From Spirochaetota bacterium (GTDB lineage Bacteria; Spirochaetota; UBA4802; UBA5368): DNA of 44,393 bases. Position 1 is the first letter of the stretch. Each line of letters opens with the position of its first letter. The stretch lies in NCBI GenBank assembly GCA_018263175.1, contig JADFDB010000004.1, positions 1-44,393 on the forward strand. Direction: 5' to 3'. The notes beneath the pieces are model-generated. The model searched no databases and was not told where the DNA came from. It was given only the letters and a program-made list of their open reading frames with translations. Of this stretch, positions 1-8,764 are shown in pieces. A program made the translations under genes and the position numbers.

Positions 1-2
1 CG

Positions 3-1172
3 CTCGAGACGGCGGATTTTTCGGCGTCCATGAAATCCGGCGCGGGCGCGCTCCTCGCCGGCCTGAACGCCGTGAAGTCGGGCGATTACGCGGGAGTGCT
101 CGTCGCCGCGGCCGACAGGAGGCGGACGAAATCGGCCTGGTTCCAGGAGATGTGGTACGGCGACGGCGGCGCGGCCCTGCTCCTCGGGGCCGAAGACGTG
201 ATCGCCGAGTACCGGGGCTCGTATTCGATATCGCGCGATTTCGTGGACCACTTCCGGGGGATGAACCGGGAGTACGACTATGGATGGGAAGAGCGCTGGG
301 TACGTGACGAGGGCATCGCTAAAATCATCCCGGAGGCCTGCGGCGGACTTTTAAAGAAGCTCGGGCTTTCGGGCGGAGAGATCGCGCACTTCGTCATGCC
401 CTGCGTCTTCGGCAGGGAGGCGGCCGCGGTCGCTCAGGCGCTTGGCATCGACAGGTCGGCGGTCGCGGACAACCTGCACGCGCTGTGCGGAGAGACGGGC
501 ACGGCCCACGCGCTCGTGATGCTGGTCGCGGCGCTCGAGAAGGCGAAGCCGGGCGAAAAGATCATGCTCGCCGCCTTCGGTCAGGGCTGTACGGCCATCG
601 TCTTCGAGGCGACGGACGCAATCAAAAGCCTCGCACCGCGCACGGGAATCGCGGGCTCGCTTGCCGGGCGCCGCGAGGAAAAGAACTACATCAAATATCT
701 CACCTTCAACAACCTCATCACGCAGGAGTTCGGCATGCGCGCCGAGGGAGACTGGAAGACGGCGCTGACCGCCCAGTACCGGAAGCGCGATATGCTTACG
801 GGCCTCGTGGGCGGGCGCTGTACAAAATGCGGCACGCCGCAGTTCCCGCGCATGGACATCTGCGTCAATCCGGAGTGCAACGCGCGTCACACTCAGGAGC
901 CGTACGAGTTCGCCGACGAGCCGGCGAAGATCAAGACGTGGTCGTCGGACCTGCTCACCTTCTCGCTCGACCCGCCCGCGCACTACGGCATGGTGGAGTT
1001 CGAGGGCGGCGGCCAGTTCATGGTCGATTTTACGGACCACGAGCCGGGGAAGGTGGAGGTCGGCATGCCCGTAAAGATGGTCTTTCGCATCAAGAATGTC
1101 GATAACCAGCGCGGGTTTACGCGGTATTTCTGGAAGGCAAAGCCCGTTTCCGGGCCGGCGAAGGAGGCGTGA
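3..1172 (+). CDS. KAS III / HMG-CoA synthase-like protein fused to C-terminal DUF35 (rubredoxin-like Zn ribbon + OB fold); 5' end truncated by window
   Basis: Frame is open upstream of the listed ATG at 30 (LETADFSAS-MKSGAGALLAG); thiolase-fold features (GDGGAALLLG, GETGTAHALVM); C-terminal CTKCG...CVNPEC Zn ribbon followed by OB-fold-like segment. Confidence 0.8.
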   Translation, partial: LETADFSASMKSGAGALLAGLNAVKSGDYAGVLVAAADRRRTKSAWFQEMWYGDGGAALLLGAEDVIAEYRGSYSISRDFVDHFRGMNREYDYGWEERWVRDEGIAKIIPEACGGLLKKLGLSGGEIAHFVMPCVFGREAAAVAQALGIDRSAVADNLHALCGETGTAHALVMLVAALEKAKPGEKIMLAAFGQGCTAIVFEATDAIKSLAPRTGIAGSLAGRREEKNYIKYLTFNNLITQEFGMRAEGDWKTALTAQYRKRDMLTGLVGGRCTKCGTPQFPRMDICVNPECNARHTQEPYEFADEPAKIKTWSSDLLTFSLDPPAHYGMVEFEGGGQFMVDFTDHEPGKVEVGMPVKMVFRIKNVDNQRGFTRYFWKAKPVSGPAKEA

Positions 1173-1173
1173 G

Positions 1174-2379
1174 ATGGCGAGCGGAATAAAGGACAAGGTC
1201 GCGATACTCGGGATGGGGTGTACCCGCTTCGGCGAGCGCTGGGACATGGGCGCCGAGGAGCTGATGGTGGAGGCCTATGAGGAATGCCTTGAGGACGCCG
1301 GCGTGGAGCCCAAACAGATCGACGCGGCGTGGCTCGGCGTGTGCGTTGAGGAGATCAGCATCGGCAAGTCGTCGCTCGCGATGCCGATGACCCTCAGGCT
1401 GCCCTACATACCGGTCACGCGCGTGGAGAACTTCTGCGCCACCGGCACCGATGCGTTCCGCGGCGCGGTGTACGCGGTGGCCTCGGGGGCCTGTGATATC
1501 GCGCTCGCGCTCGGAGTCGAGAAGCTCAAGGACACCGGCTACGGCGGCCTTCCCGTGTTCGACTCGCGGGCCGGAACGCTCCTTTCGCAGTGGGCTCCCA
1601 ACATGACCGCACCCGGAGCCTTCGCACAGCTTGCGAGCGCCTACCGCGAAAAGCATAAACTCAAATGGGAAGACCTCAAGCTCGCGCTGGCCCATGTGTC
1701 GGCGAAGAGCCACGCTAACGGCGTGAAGAACCCCAAGGCGCACCTGCGGCGGCCCGTTACCGTTGAGCAGATACTGGCCTCGCCCATAGTGGCCTATCCG
1801 CTGGGGCTCTTCGACTGCTGCGGCGTGAGCGACGGCGCGGCCTGCGCGATCGTCACCACGCCGGAGCTTGCGCGGAGCATGGGTAAAAAAGACCTCGTGT
1901 CGGTGAAGTCGCTGCAGCTCTCGGTCTCCAACGGCGTAGAGGCCGGCCATCGTTCGTGGGACGGGTCGTACTTCGCGACCACGCGCATAGCGAGCAAAAA
2001 GGCCTACGACGAGGCCGGGATAAAAGCCCCCCGCAAAGAGCTCGGTATGCTCGAGGTGCACGACTGCTTTTCGATCACCGAGTTCGTCACGATGGAAGAC
2101 CTGCATATCTCGCCGGAGGGCGGCGCGCTCAAGGATGTGATGGACGGTTTCTTCAACGCCGATGGAAAGATCCCCTGCCAGATCGACGGGGGGCTCAAGT
2201 GCTTCGGGCACCCGATCGGCGCGTCGGGGCTTCGCATGATCTACGAGATGTATCTGCAGATCCTGGGGCGTGCGGGCGAACGGCAGCTCAAAAATCCGCG
2301 CTACGGCCTCACGCACAACCTCGGGGGCATGCCGTACATGAACATCTGCAGCATCTCGATCGTCGGCGCGTACGATTAG
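1174..2379 (+). CDS. Thiolase superfamily protein (SCP-x/acetyl-CoA acetyltransferase-like)
   Basis: ATG at 1174 just after the upstream stop; VENFCATGTDAFRGA nucleophile region, HDCFSITE, CFGHPIGASGLRM, NLGG motifs. Confidence 0.85.
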   Translation: MASGIKDKVAILGMGCTRFGERWDMGAEELMVEAYEECLEDAGVEPKQIDAAWLGVCVEEISIGKSSLAMPMTLRLPYIPVTRVENFCATGTDAFRGAVYAVASGACDIALALGVEKLKDTGYGGLPVFDSRAGTLLSQWAPNMTAPGAFAQLASAYREKHKLKWEDLKLALAHVSAKSHANGVKNPKAHLRRPVTVEQILASPIVAYPLGLFDCCGVSDGAACAIVTTPELARSMGKKDLVSVKSLQLSVSNGVEAGHRSWDGSYFATTRIASKKAYDEAGIKAPRKELGMLEVHDCFSITEFVTMEDLHISPEGGALKDVMDGFFNADGKIPCQIDGGLKCFGHPIGASGLRMIYEMYLQILGRAGERQLKNPRYGLTHNLGGMPYMNICSISIVGAYD

Positions 2380-2437
2380 GATCGGATTCCGCTCTCCGGC
2401 GCGGATGAAAAACCCATCACTCTCCGCGCGCGGAGAA

Positions 2438-2467
2438 GCGCTTCCCCCGCCGCCCCGGGGGAAGCGC
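2438..2467. terminator. Perfect 11-bp stem hairpin between convergent genes (probable bidirectional terminator)
   Basis: GCGCTTCCCCC-(8 nt)-GGGGGAAGCGC; lies between the + thiolase stop (2379) and the - ligase stop (2491); preceded by 16-bp perfect palindrome TCTCCGCGCGCGGAGA (2421-2436). Confidence 0.6.
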
Positions 2468-2490
2468 GTATACCCGCCGGGAGTATTCGG

Positions 2491-4110
2491 TCATCGTATC
2501 TGCGGCAGTACCATCGCGCGAAGCGCCCTCTTGTCGAACTTGCCCACGCTCGTCTTCGGAATGGCTTCGAGGAAGACCACCCGGTCCGGCACCCACCATT
2601 TCGCGACTCTTTCCCTCAGATACTCGAGCAGTTCGGTTTCGCCAACCGATCCCGCGGCGTCCGGCGACAGCACCACGCAGGCGAGGGGGCGTTCCTGCCA
2701 TTTCTCGTGCGGCATGCCGATCACCGCGGCCTCCAGCACCTTCGGATGGGCCATGATCTCGTTTTCGAGATCGACCGAGGATATCCATTCCCCGGCGCTC
2801 TTGATGAGGTCCTTCGTCCTGTCCACCAGGCGGATGTAGCCCTCGCCGTCGATCGTTGCGATGTCGCCGGTGTGGAGCCATCCATCCCTGAACGTGGCCT
2901 TGCTTCGCTCGGGATCTTTGTAGTATTCATCCGCGATCCAGGGACCGCGCAGGCACACCTCGCCCATTTCCTCGCCGTTCCAGGCCACCTCTCCACCGGT
3001 GTCCAGACTCTTCACGAGCATGTCGAGGCAGGGCACTATCATCCCCGCGGTGGTCTTGACGTCGTAGAGCTCTTTTTCCGAATACCCCGCCATATAGCTT
3101 TTGGGAAGCGCCACGGTGGCCAGTGGAGAGGTTTCGGTCATGCCGTAGGCCTGCACGATGTTGAAGCCGTATTTTTTCGCCATATCTTCCATAAGATGGC
3201 GCGGCATGGCCGAACCGCCGGAGTACACGGCATGCAGTTTTGAGAAGTCGTGCTCGCCGCCCTCCTCGAGATACTTGTGGAGCATCATCCAGATGGTGGG
3301 CACACCGCAGGTGAACGTCACCTCCTCGTTCGAGATTATGCCGCACAGCGCCTTCATGTCCAGTATCTGCCGCCCCGGCAGCACCTGCTTGCACCCCAGC
3401 ATGGTGCTCGTAAACGGTGCGCCCCAGGCGTTGGCATGAAACATGGGGACCACATGGAGCACGCAGTCGCTTTCCCTGGCGTCCAGTACCACGCCGGAGG
3501 TGAGGGAGTGCAACACCAGGCCCCGGTGGCTGTATACCACACCCTTGGGATCGCCCGTTGTCGCCGATGTATAACAGATCAGGGCCGGCTCGTTTTCGTC
3601 GCGGTCGACCGGAAAATCGTAGTGGTCGGGAAACGCGCCGATCAGCTCGTCGTAGAGCACGATGGGAGCGAGGCCGGTTTCGGGAAGCCTGCCGCTCTGC
3701 GACATGATTACGTACTGCCTGACGGTCTTCAGGCGGTCCTTTACGGGCTCCAGCAGAAAGTACAGGTCCTCGTCGACGAAGAGTATGCGGTCCCTGGCGT
3801 GGTTCACGATATAGACGAGATGCTCCTGTGCGAGGCGGACGTTTAGCGTATGCAGCACCGCGCCCATGCAGGGAACGCCGAAGTAAAGCTCGAGGTGACG
3901 ATGGTTATTGAGTGAGAACGAGGCGACATGGTCTCCCTTCCTGATGCCCATTGACTTCAGGGCGCCGGCGAGTCGGCAGGTGCGGCGGTACCAGTCGTCG
4001 TAGGTGTAGCGGAACGTCGAGTCGCCGTACACCGAAACGATCTCTTTTTTGGGGAAGAGCTTTGCGGCCCGGTTCATGAAATCGGTAAGCAGCAGCGGAT
4101 ACTGCATCAT
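2491..4110 (-). CDS. AMP-binding long/medium-chain fatty-acid--CoA ligase
   Basis: YTSATTGDPKGVVYSHR, YGMTETSP, GWLHTGDIATID, DRTKDLIKSAGEWISS, K of KTSVGKFDKRALR; start MMQYPLLL preceded by AGGAGGT, so the ORF-track start at 4203 is probably too long. Confidence 0.92.
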   Translation of the reverse strand: MMQYPLLLTDFMNRAAKLFPKKEIVSVYGDSTFRYTYDDWYRRTCRLAGALKSMGIRKGDHVASFSLNNHRHLELYFGVPCMGAVLHTLNVRLAQEHLVYIVNHARDRILFVDEDLYFLLEPVKDRLKTVRQYVIMSQSGRLPETGLAPIVLYDELIGAFPDHYDFPVDRDENEPALICYTSATTGDPKGVVYSHRGLVLHSLTSGVVLDARESDCVLHVVPMFHANAWGAPFTSTMLGCKQVLPGRQILDMKALCGIISNEEVTFTCGVPTIWMMLHKYLEEGGEHDFSKLHAVYSGGSAMPRHLMEDMAKKYGFNIVQAYGMTETSPLATVALPKSYMAGYSEKELYDVKTTAGMIVPCLDMLVKSLDTGGEVAWNGEEMGEVCLRGPWIADEYYKDPERSKATFRDGWLHTGDIATIDGEGYIRLVDRTKDLIKSAGEWISSVDLENEIMAHPKVLEAAVIGMPHEKWQERPLACVVLSPDAAGSVGETELLEYLRERVAKWWVPDRVVFLEAIPKTSVGKFDKRALRAMVLPQIR

Positions 4111-4152
4111 GACATACCTCCTGGACCGAAGTTTTATCAGGCTTGTTTCATA

Positions 4153-4225
4153 TCTTGCGGATGCCGGGTTTTCCCCGACTACGGCGGGGGACCACGGTTT
4201 CATTCTCGGTTATGCGGAGTCTCTA
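4153..4225. repeat. Copy A of candidate dispersed palindromic intergenic element
   Basis: GCCGGGTTTTCCCCG...CGGGGG...CGGTTATGCGGAGTCTCTA resembles 8591-8684. Confidence 0.4.
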
Positions 4226-4305
4226 TTGAGTGCGATGGCGGTGGAGCGGTGGAAAATGCGCGCATGCGGTGGCGGGAGAGCTGAAAGCCGCGAGACGACG
4301 AAGCG

Positions 4306-4626
4306 TCAGAAAAAATTGACCTGGGTGCATCCCTCCCTGTCTTTTAGAATATCCTCGATCTCTCTTCTCTCCGCCGCCCCGGTGATCGGATCGACCTCGG
4401 TGCGGGGGGCATCTCCCGGCAGGCGCTTGCTGATAAAGCCCGCCACCCGGCAGAAGACGCATGCCCCGGTGCCGCAGCAGGCGGAATCCGCGACCGCGTA
4501 ACCGGTATGGTAGAGAAGCTCCCTGCCCCTGTGGACGATGACTTCCTCGCGGAGAAAGGAATAGTGTCCCGAGATGGAGCCTATCTCTTCGCCGATTTTC
4601 GGGTGTATGAACAGTTTCGTGGCCAT
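4306..4626 (-). CDS. Conserved hypothetical small Cys-rich protein (CCGTGACVFC)
   Basis: 106-aa ORF with clustered cysteines. Confidence 0.6.
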   Translation of the reverse strand: MATKLFIHPKIGEEIGSISGHYSFLREEVIVHRGRELLYHTGYAVADSACCGTGACVFCRVAGFISKRLPGDAPRTEVDPITGAAERREIEDILKDREGCTQVNFF

Positions 4627-4708
4627 CGGGGAAAATCAGCCAATATCTCACATAACCGACGATTGGAGGCTTCATCAATCATGCCGGGCCGCCAGCAATG
4701 CTATATAC

Positions 4709-4726
4709 ACATAATGCATATTATGT
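4709..4726. promoter_or_regulatory. AT-rich dyad ACATAAT-GCAT-ATTATGT, abutting TATAAT
   Basis: Perfect 7-bp inverted repeat upstream of the 4306-4626 gene in an otherwise GC-rich region. Confidence 0.4.
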
Positions 4727-4795
4727 TATAATACTAATACTGCAGGAAGGGGAAAATGTCAATACAAAAAGGCGCCGGGCATCCCCGGCGGAGGC

Positions 4796-5080
4796 TCAGG
4801 TAAAAAAGGCCCGGTATGCCGAGGAATCCTCGGTATCCGGATCGGCCCAGGGTGCGTTCGTTTGCCCGGCCGCCATGCCGGGGGAGGCCGTTGCCCGGCC
4901 GGTCGCGGTTATGGACCAGTGCTTCGCCTTGAGCCATAGGTAGAAGTTCCATGCGCTGCAATCGCGGCAGAGTTCGTTTTTCTCGGTCAGATACTCGGCG
5001 GCACCGAGCAACACGAGCGCCTTCAAATTGACGCAGTTGATGTCGTTGCAGTAGCTTCCGGGCTGATATTCGGTAATCAT
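4796..5080 (-). CDS. Hypothetical small Cys-rich protein (CNDINC ... CRDCSAWNFYLWL)
   Basis: 94-aa ORF with two Cys pairs and AT-rich upstream region. Confidence 0.55.
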   Translation of the reverse strand: MITEYQPGSYCNDINCVNLKALVLLGAAEYLTEKNELCRDCSAWNFYLWLKAKHWSITATGRATASPGMAAGQTNAPWADPDTEDSSAYRAFFT

Positions 5081-5302
5081 GATGAGGGCCCCCTGAATAC
5101 ATGATAAAGCTGCAACAAGTATAGCATTTTAAAATGTACATGCAAATTAAAAATAGTACAATGTTGTGTACCGACGTGCAGGAGCGAACGAGGCCGAATC
5201 CTTGCTTATAAAGAATGCTGGAATTTGGCAGGGGCTTATGATAGCCTTGGAGCGCGCGCCCGTGCACCGGACCGCGCGATCTCATTTTGAAGGGAGGATG
5301 CG

Positions 5303-6361
5303 ATGAGCATGCGGGCCACGTTCACTATAACCGGCATTATACTGGTGCTGGTCGTTGTATTGGCACTGAAAACATATCACGACGCCGGCGAGTTTAAGAG
5401 TATTGTGTCGCGGTGCGACTGTACGTGTCGTGATTTCGGAGGTGTCCCCGGAACGGAAGACATCACGATCGATCCACGGACGGGGCTCGCGTTCATTTCG
5501 TCCGATGATCGGCGGGCGGCCGCAGAAGGGAGGGCCGTTCAGGGCGCGATCTACGGTTTCGATATCAGGGCCGCGAACTCCAGACCCGTCCGTCTGACCG
5601 GCGTACTGCCGTTCGATTTCCATCCGCACGGCATCAGCCTCTACCGCGGCGGAGGCGAAGCCCGCCTCTTTGTGGTGAACCATCGTTCGGACGGGCCGTA
5701 TATCGAGATTTTCGCATTCCGCCGGGCACGGCTCGTGCATCTGGAATCCATAAGGGATTCTTCAATGCACAGCCCGAACGACGTGGCCGCGGTCGGCATG
5801 CGCAGCTTCTATGTAACCAACGATCACGGAAATACCTCCCCCGCCGGTAAGATGGCTGAAGAGTATCTTCAGCTCAAGCGCGCCTACGTGCTCTATTACG
5901 ACGGCTCTGCCTTCAGGATCGTTGCGCGGGGACTCGGCTATGCCAATGGAATAGCCCTGAGTCAGGACGGCGGCACGGTCTATGTCGCGTCCACGGTGGG
6001 GCGTAACGTGTCCGTTTACGAGCGCGACGTAAAAACCGGAACGCTTTCCGCCGCGCGTGTGATAGACACGGCCTTCGGTTCCGACAACATCGAGATAGAC
6101 GCCGACGGCGCGCTGTGGGTCGCGGGTCATCCCAAGATGCTGACCTTCCTCCGGCATGCCGCCGATGCGGCCGTTTCCTCCCCCTCGAAAGTGATACGCA
6201 TCGAGATCGGAGCCGGCGGTAAGGCCGTCATCCGGGAGGTGTTCATGGACGACGGCACGAAGATCTCGGCCGCGAGCGTGGCGGCGCCGTTTCCAGGTGG
6301 ATTTCTCGTCGGTGCCGTGTTCGACGAGCGTTTCCTCGCGTGCAGAACATCGGGCAGGTAG
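5303..6361 (+). CDS. Paraoxonase/arylesterase/SMP-30-like beta-propeller protein with N-terminal membrane anchor
   Basis: N-terminal TM; GTEDITIDPRTGLAFISSDDRR, HPHGISLY, HSPNDVAAVG..FYVTNDHG, YANGIALSQDGGTVYVAS motifs. Confidence 0.8.
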   Translation: MSMRATFTITGIILVLVVVLALKTYHDAGEFKSIVSRCDCTCRDFGGVPGTEDITIDPRTGLAFISSDDRRAAAEGRAVQGAIYGFDIRAANSRPVRLTGVLPFDFHPHGISLYRGGGEARLFVVNHRSDGPYIEIFAFRRARLVHLESIRDSSMHSPNDVAAVGMRSFYVTNDHGNTSPAGKMAEEYLQLKRAYVLYYDGSAFRIVARGLGYANGIALSQDGGTVYVASTVGRNVSVYERDVKTGTLSAARVIDTAFGSDNIEIDADGALWVAGHPKMLTFLRHAADAAVSSPSKVIRIEIGAGGKAVIREVFMDDGTKISAASVAAPFPGGFLVGAVFDERFLACRTSGR

Positions 6362-6475
6362 GCCTGCCAGACGGGCGCCGCGCAGAAGTATAATATATTG
6401 TTGACAGCGGTCCGGGGCCTGCCGGAGGCTGTGGGCAGAGGGCGGCGCGGCCGCCCGTTTTATCAGAGGTGGTGC

Positions 6476-7546
6476 ATGGAAGACAGGCTTCAGGAAATTG
6501 CCGACAGGTGCGCACAGATCGAGGATCAGCTCGCGCGGCCTGAGATTATAAGGGACAATAACCGCTTCAGGGATCTCACGAGGGAGCATGCGCAGATTCG
6601 GCCCATAGTCGTCAAGTACGAGGAATACCGTAGAATTAAAAAGGAGCTCGGCGAGTCCGAAGAGATCCTCAAAAGCGAGAAGGACGAACAGATGCGCGAG
6701 ATGCTCCGCTCCGAAGTGGCCCTTCTTCAAGAACGAATCGAGACCCTCGACGCGGAGCTGATGGTGCTCCTGCTCCCGAAGGACCCCAATTCTGGGAAGA
6801 ACCTGATCGTCGAGATTCGCGCGGGTACCGGTGGCGAAGAGGCGGCGCTTTTCGTCGCGGACCTCTTTCGCATGTACAGCAGGTTTATCGACGACCGGGG
6901 CTGGAAGCTCGATTTCATCGAGTCGAACGCCACGGGGATCGGCGGGTACAAGGAGGTGGTCTTTTCGGTTTCAGGCGCCGAAGCCTACGACAGCCTGAAG
7001 TACGAGTCCGGCGTGCACCGCGTGCAGCGCATACCCAGCACGGAATCGGGCGGCAGGATCCACACATCCGCCGTAACGGTGGCCGTGCTGCCCGAGGCCG
7101 AGGAGAGCGACATCGTGATCGATCCGAACGACCTGCGCATCGATGTCTACCGGTCCACGGGTCACGGCGGGCAGTCGGTGAACACCACCGATTCGGCCGT
7201 GCGGATCACCCACATCCCGACGGGCATGGTCGTGACCTGCCAGGATGAAAAGTCCCAGCTCAAAAACAAGACCAAGGCGCTCAAGGTGCTCAGGGCACGG
7301 CTTTTTGAGAGAATGGAGCAGGAGCGCCTTGCGAAGGAGGCGCAGGAGAAGCGCTCGCAGGTGGGCTCGGGAGACCGGAGCGAGCGCATCCGCACCTACA
7401 ATTTCCCGCAGTCGCGCGTAACCGATCATCGCATCGGGCTTACCCTCCACGCGCTCGAGAGCTTCCTGGAAGGGGACCTCTATGAGATGATCGACGCGCT
7501 TAAACGGCACGACATCGAACAGAAGCTCAAGATCACCGTCGGTTGA
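6476..7546 (+). CDS. prfA: Peptide chain release factor 1
   Basis: GHGGQSVNTTDSAVRITHIPTG GGQ motif; overall RF1 architecture; start at MEDRLQEIADRC. Confidence 0.95.
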   Translation: MEDRLQEIADRCAQIEDQLARPEIIRDNNRFRDLTREHAQIRPIVVKYEEYRRIKKELGESEEILKSEKDEQMREMLRSEVALLQERIETLDAELMVLLLPKDPNSGKNLIVEIRAGTGGEEAALFVADLFRMYSRFIDDRGWKLDFIESNATGIGGYKEVVFSVSGAEAYDSLKYESGVHRVQRIPSTESGGRIHTSAVTVAVLPEAEESDIVIDPNDLRIDVYRSTGHGGQSVNTTDSAVRITHIPTGMVVTCQDEKSQLKNKTKALKVLRARLFERMEQERLAKEAQEKRSQVGSGDRSERIRTYNFPQSRVTDHRIGLTLHALESFLEGDLYEMIDALKRHDIEQKLKITVG

Positions 7547-7560
7547 CGGACGGGCATGAC

Positions 7561-8397
7561 ATGACTATCGCCGAGGCCGTCAGGGAGATGACCGTCCGGC
7601 TCGAGGCCGCGCCCGTCGAGTCGCCCGCCCTCGACGCGGAAGTATTGCTGGCGCATGCGCTCGGCATCGAGCGCTACCGGCTTCTTATAGACGGAGCGCG
7701 GCCCGTTGATTCCGAAAAATTCAATCGCTGCCGTCGCATGGTCGAGCGCCGGTGCGGAGGCGAGCCGGTCGCCTACATAACCGGAATAAAAGAGTTCTAT
7801 TCCCTCGAATTTCAGGTAACGCCGGACGTGCTTATCCCGCGCCCGGAAACGGAGCTCCTCGTTGACATGGCGCTCTACTATGCGCGCCCGGGCGCGGACC
7901 TCCTCGATCTGGGAACCGGCTCCGGTGCGATCGCGGTGGCGGTCCGCAAAAACCGGCCCGATATCAGGGTGCACGCCTCCGACGTATCCGCCGCGGCCCT
8001 GCGCGTGGCGAAGCGCAACTGCCGACGGATCATCGGGGCCGTGCCGATACGCTTCCGCTCCGGCGATCTGTTCTCGCCATTCGATGGGAAACGGTTCGAC
8101 GTCATCGTGTCCAATCCCCCATACGTGGATCCCGCGCTCAAGCCCTCGCTCCAGCGCGAAATCGGCCACGAGCCCGAACGCGCGCTCTTCGCCGGCGACC
8201 AAGGGCGGGCCGTACTGCAGAGGATCATCGACTCGGCCGAATCGCACCTCCTTCCCGGCGGAATCCTGCTGCTCGAGATGGGGCACGATATGCGCGATTT
8301 CATACTCGATGCCGGAGAGCGGCACGGTTATGCCGTTTCGGTGCTCAACGATCTTGCCGGCTTCCCGCGGGTCGCACTTCTTAAAAGGCAAAAATAA
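7561..8397 (+). CDS. prmC: Release factor glutamine methyltransferase
   Basis: LIPRPETELLVD, LDLGTGSGAIAVA, VSNPPYVDP; directly follows prfA. Confidence 0.95.
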   Translation: MTIAEAVREMTVRLEAAPVESPALDAEVLLAHALGIERYRLLIDGARPVDSEKFNRCRRMVERRCGGEPVAYITGIKEFYSLEFQVTPDVLIPRPETELLVDMALYYARPGADLLDLGTGSGAIAVAVRKNRPDIRVHASDVSAAALRVAKRNCRRIIGAVPIRFRSGDLFSPFDGKRFDVIVSNPPYVDPALKPSLQREIGHEPERALFAGDQGRAVLQRIIDSAESHLLPGGILLLEMGHDMRDFILDAGERHGYAVSVLNDLAGFPRVALLKRQK

Positions 8398-8590
8398 CGG
8401 CGACCGCCAAAAAAAGAATTGAAAAATCAGGATGAATGTGTATATTCAGCCCCGTTTTGTGTAAAAAACGAAATGGCTGTTCGGTAGCGATCTTCGCGCC
8501 CCATCCGCCCTTAAAGGCGGTGGCGGGCTGAAAGCTGATTTCGCATAGCGCGTCGGTGCTGACGTCTCCTTCATCGGACGTGGAATTACC

Positions 8591-8684
8591 ATAGGCTTGC
8601 TGCAAATCCCGGGAATATCGGGTTTTCTCCCGCCGCGGGCGGGGAAAAACCGGCCGTATTTCCAGGTTATGCAGCAACTCTACT
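8591..8684. repeat. Copy B of candidate dispersed palindromic element; contains ~14-bp hairpin flanked by 8-bp inverted arms
   Basis: TTGCTGCA (8597-8604) / TGCAGCAA (8670-8677) arms; internal hairpin GGTTTTCTCCCGCC...GGCGGGGAAAAACC (8621-8651). Confidence 0.5.
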
Positions 8685-8764
8685 GTCAAACAGGACAGGC
8701 GGTATGTGTCGACGCGTGTCGGGCGTCTGCAGGATTTATCCATAACACGGGGTTTGGATCGTTA

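Noticed and set aside
1117-2316. 399-aa minus-strand ORF opposite the thiolase
   Set aside because: Antisense shadow ORF of a well supported thiolase; no recognisable domain.
4698-4943. 81-aa + ORF starting in the AT-rich dyad
   Set aside because: Antisense to the Cys-rich minus-strand ORF and low coding plausibility.
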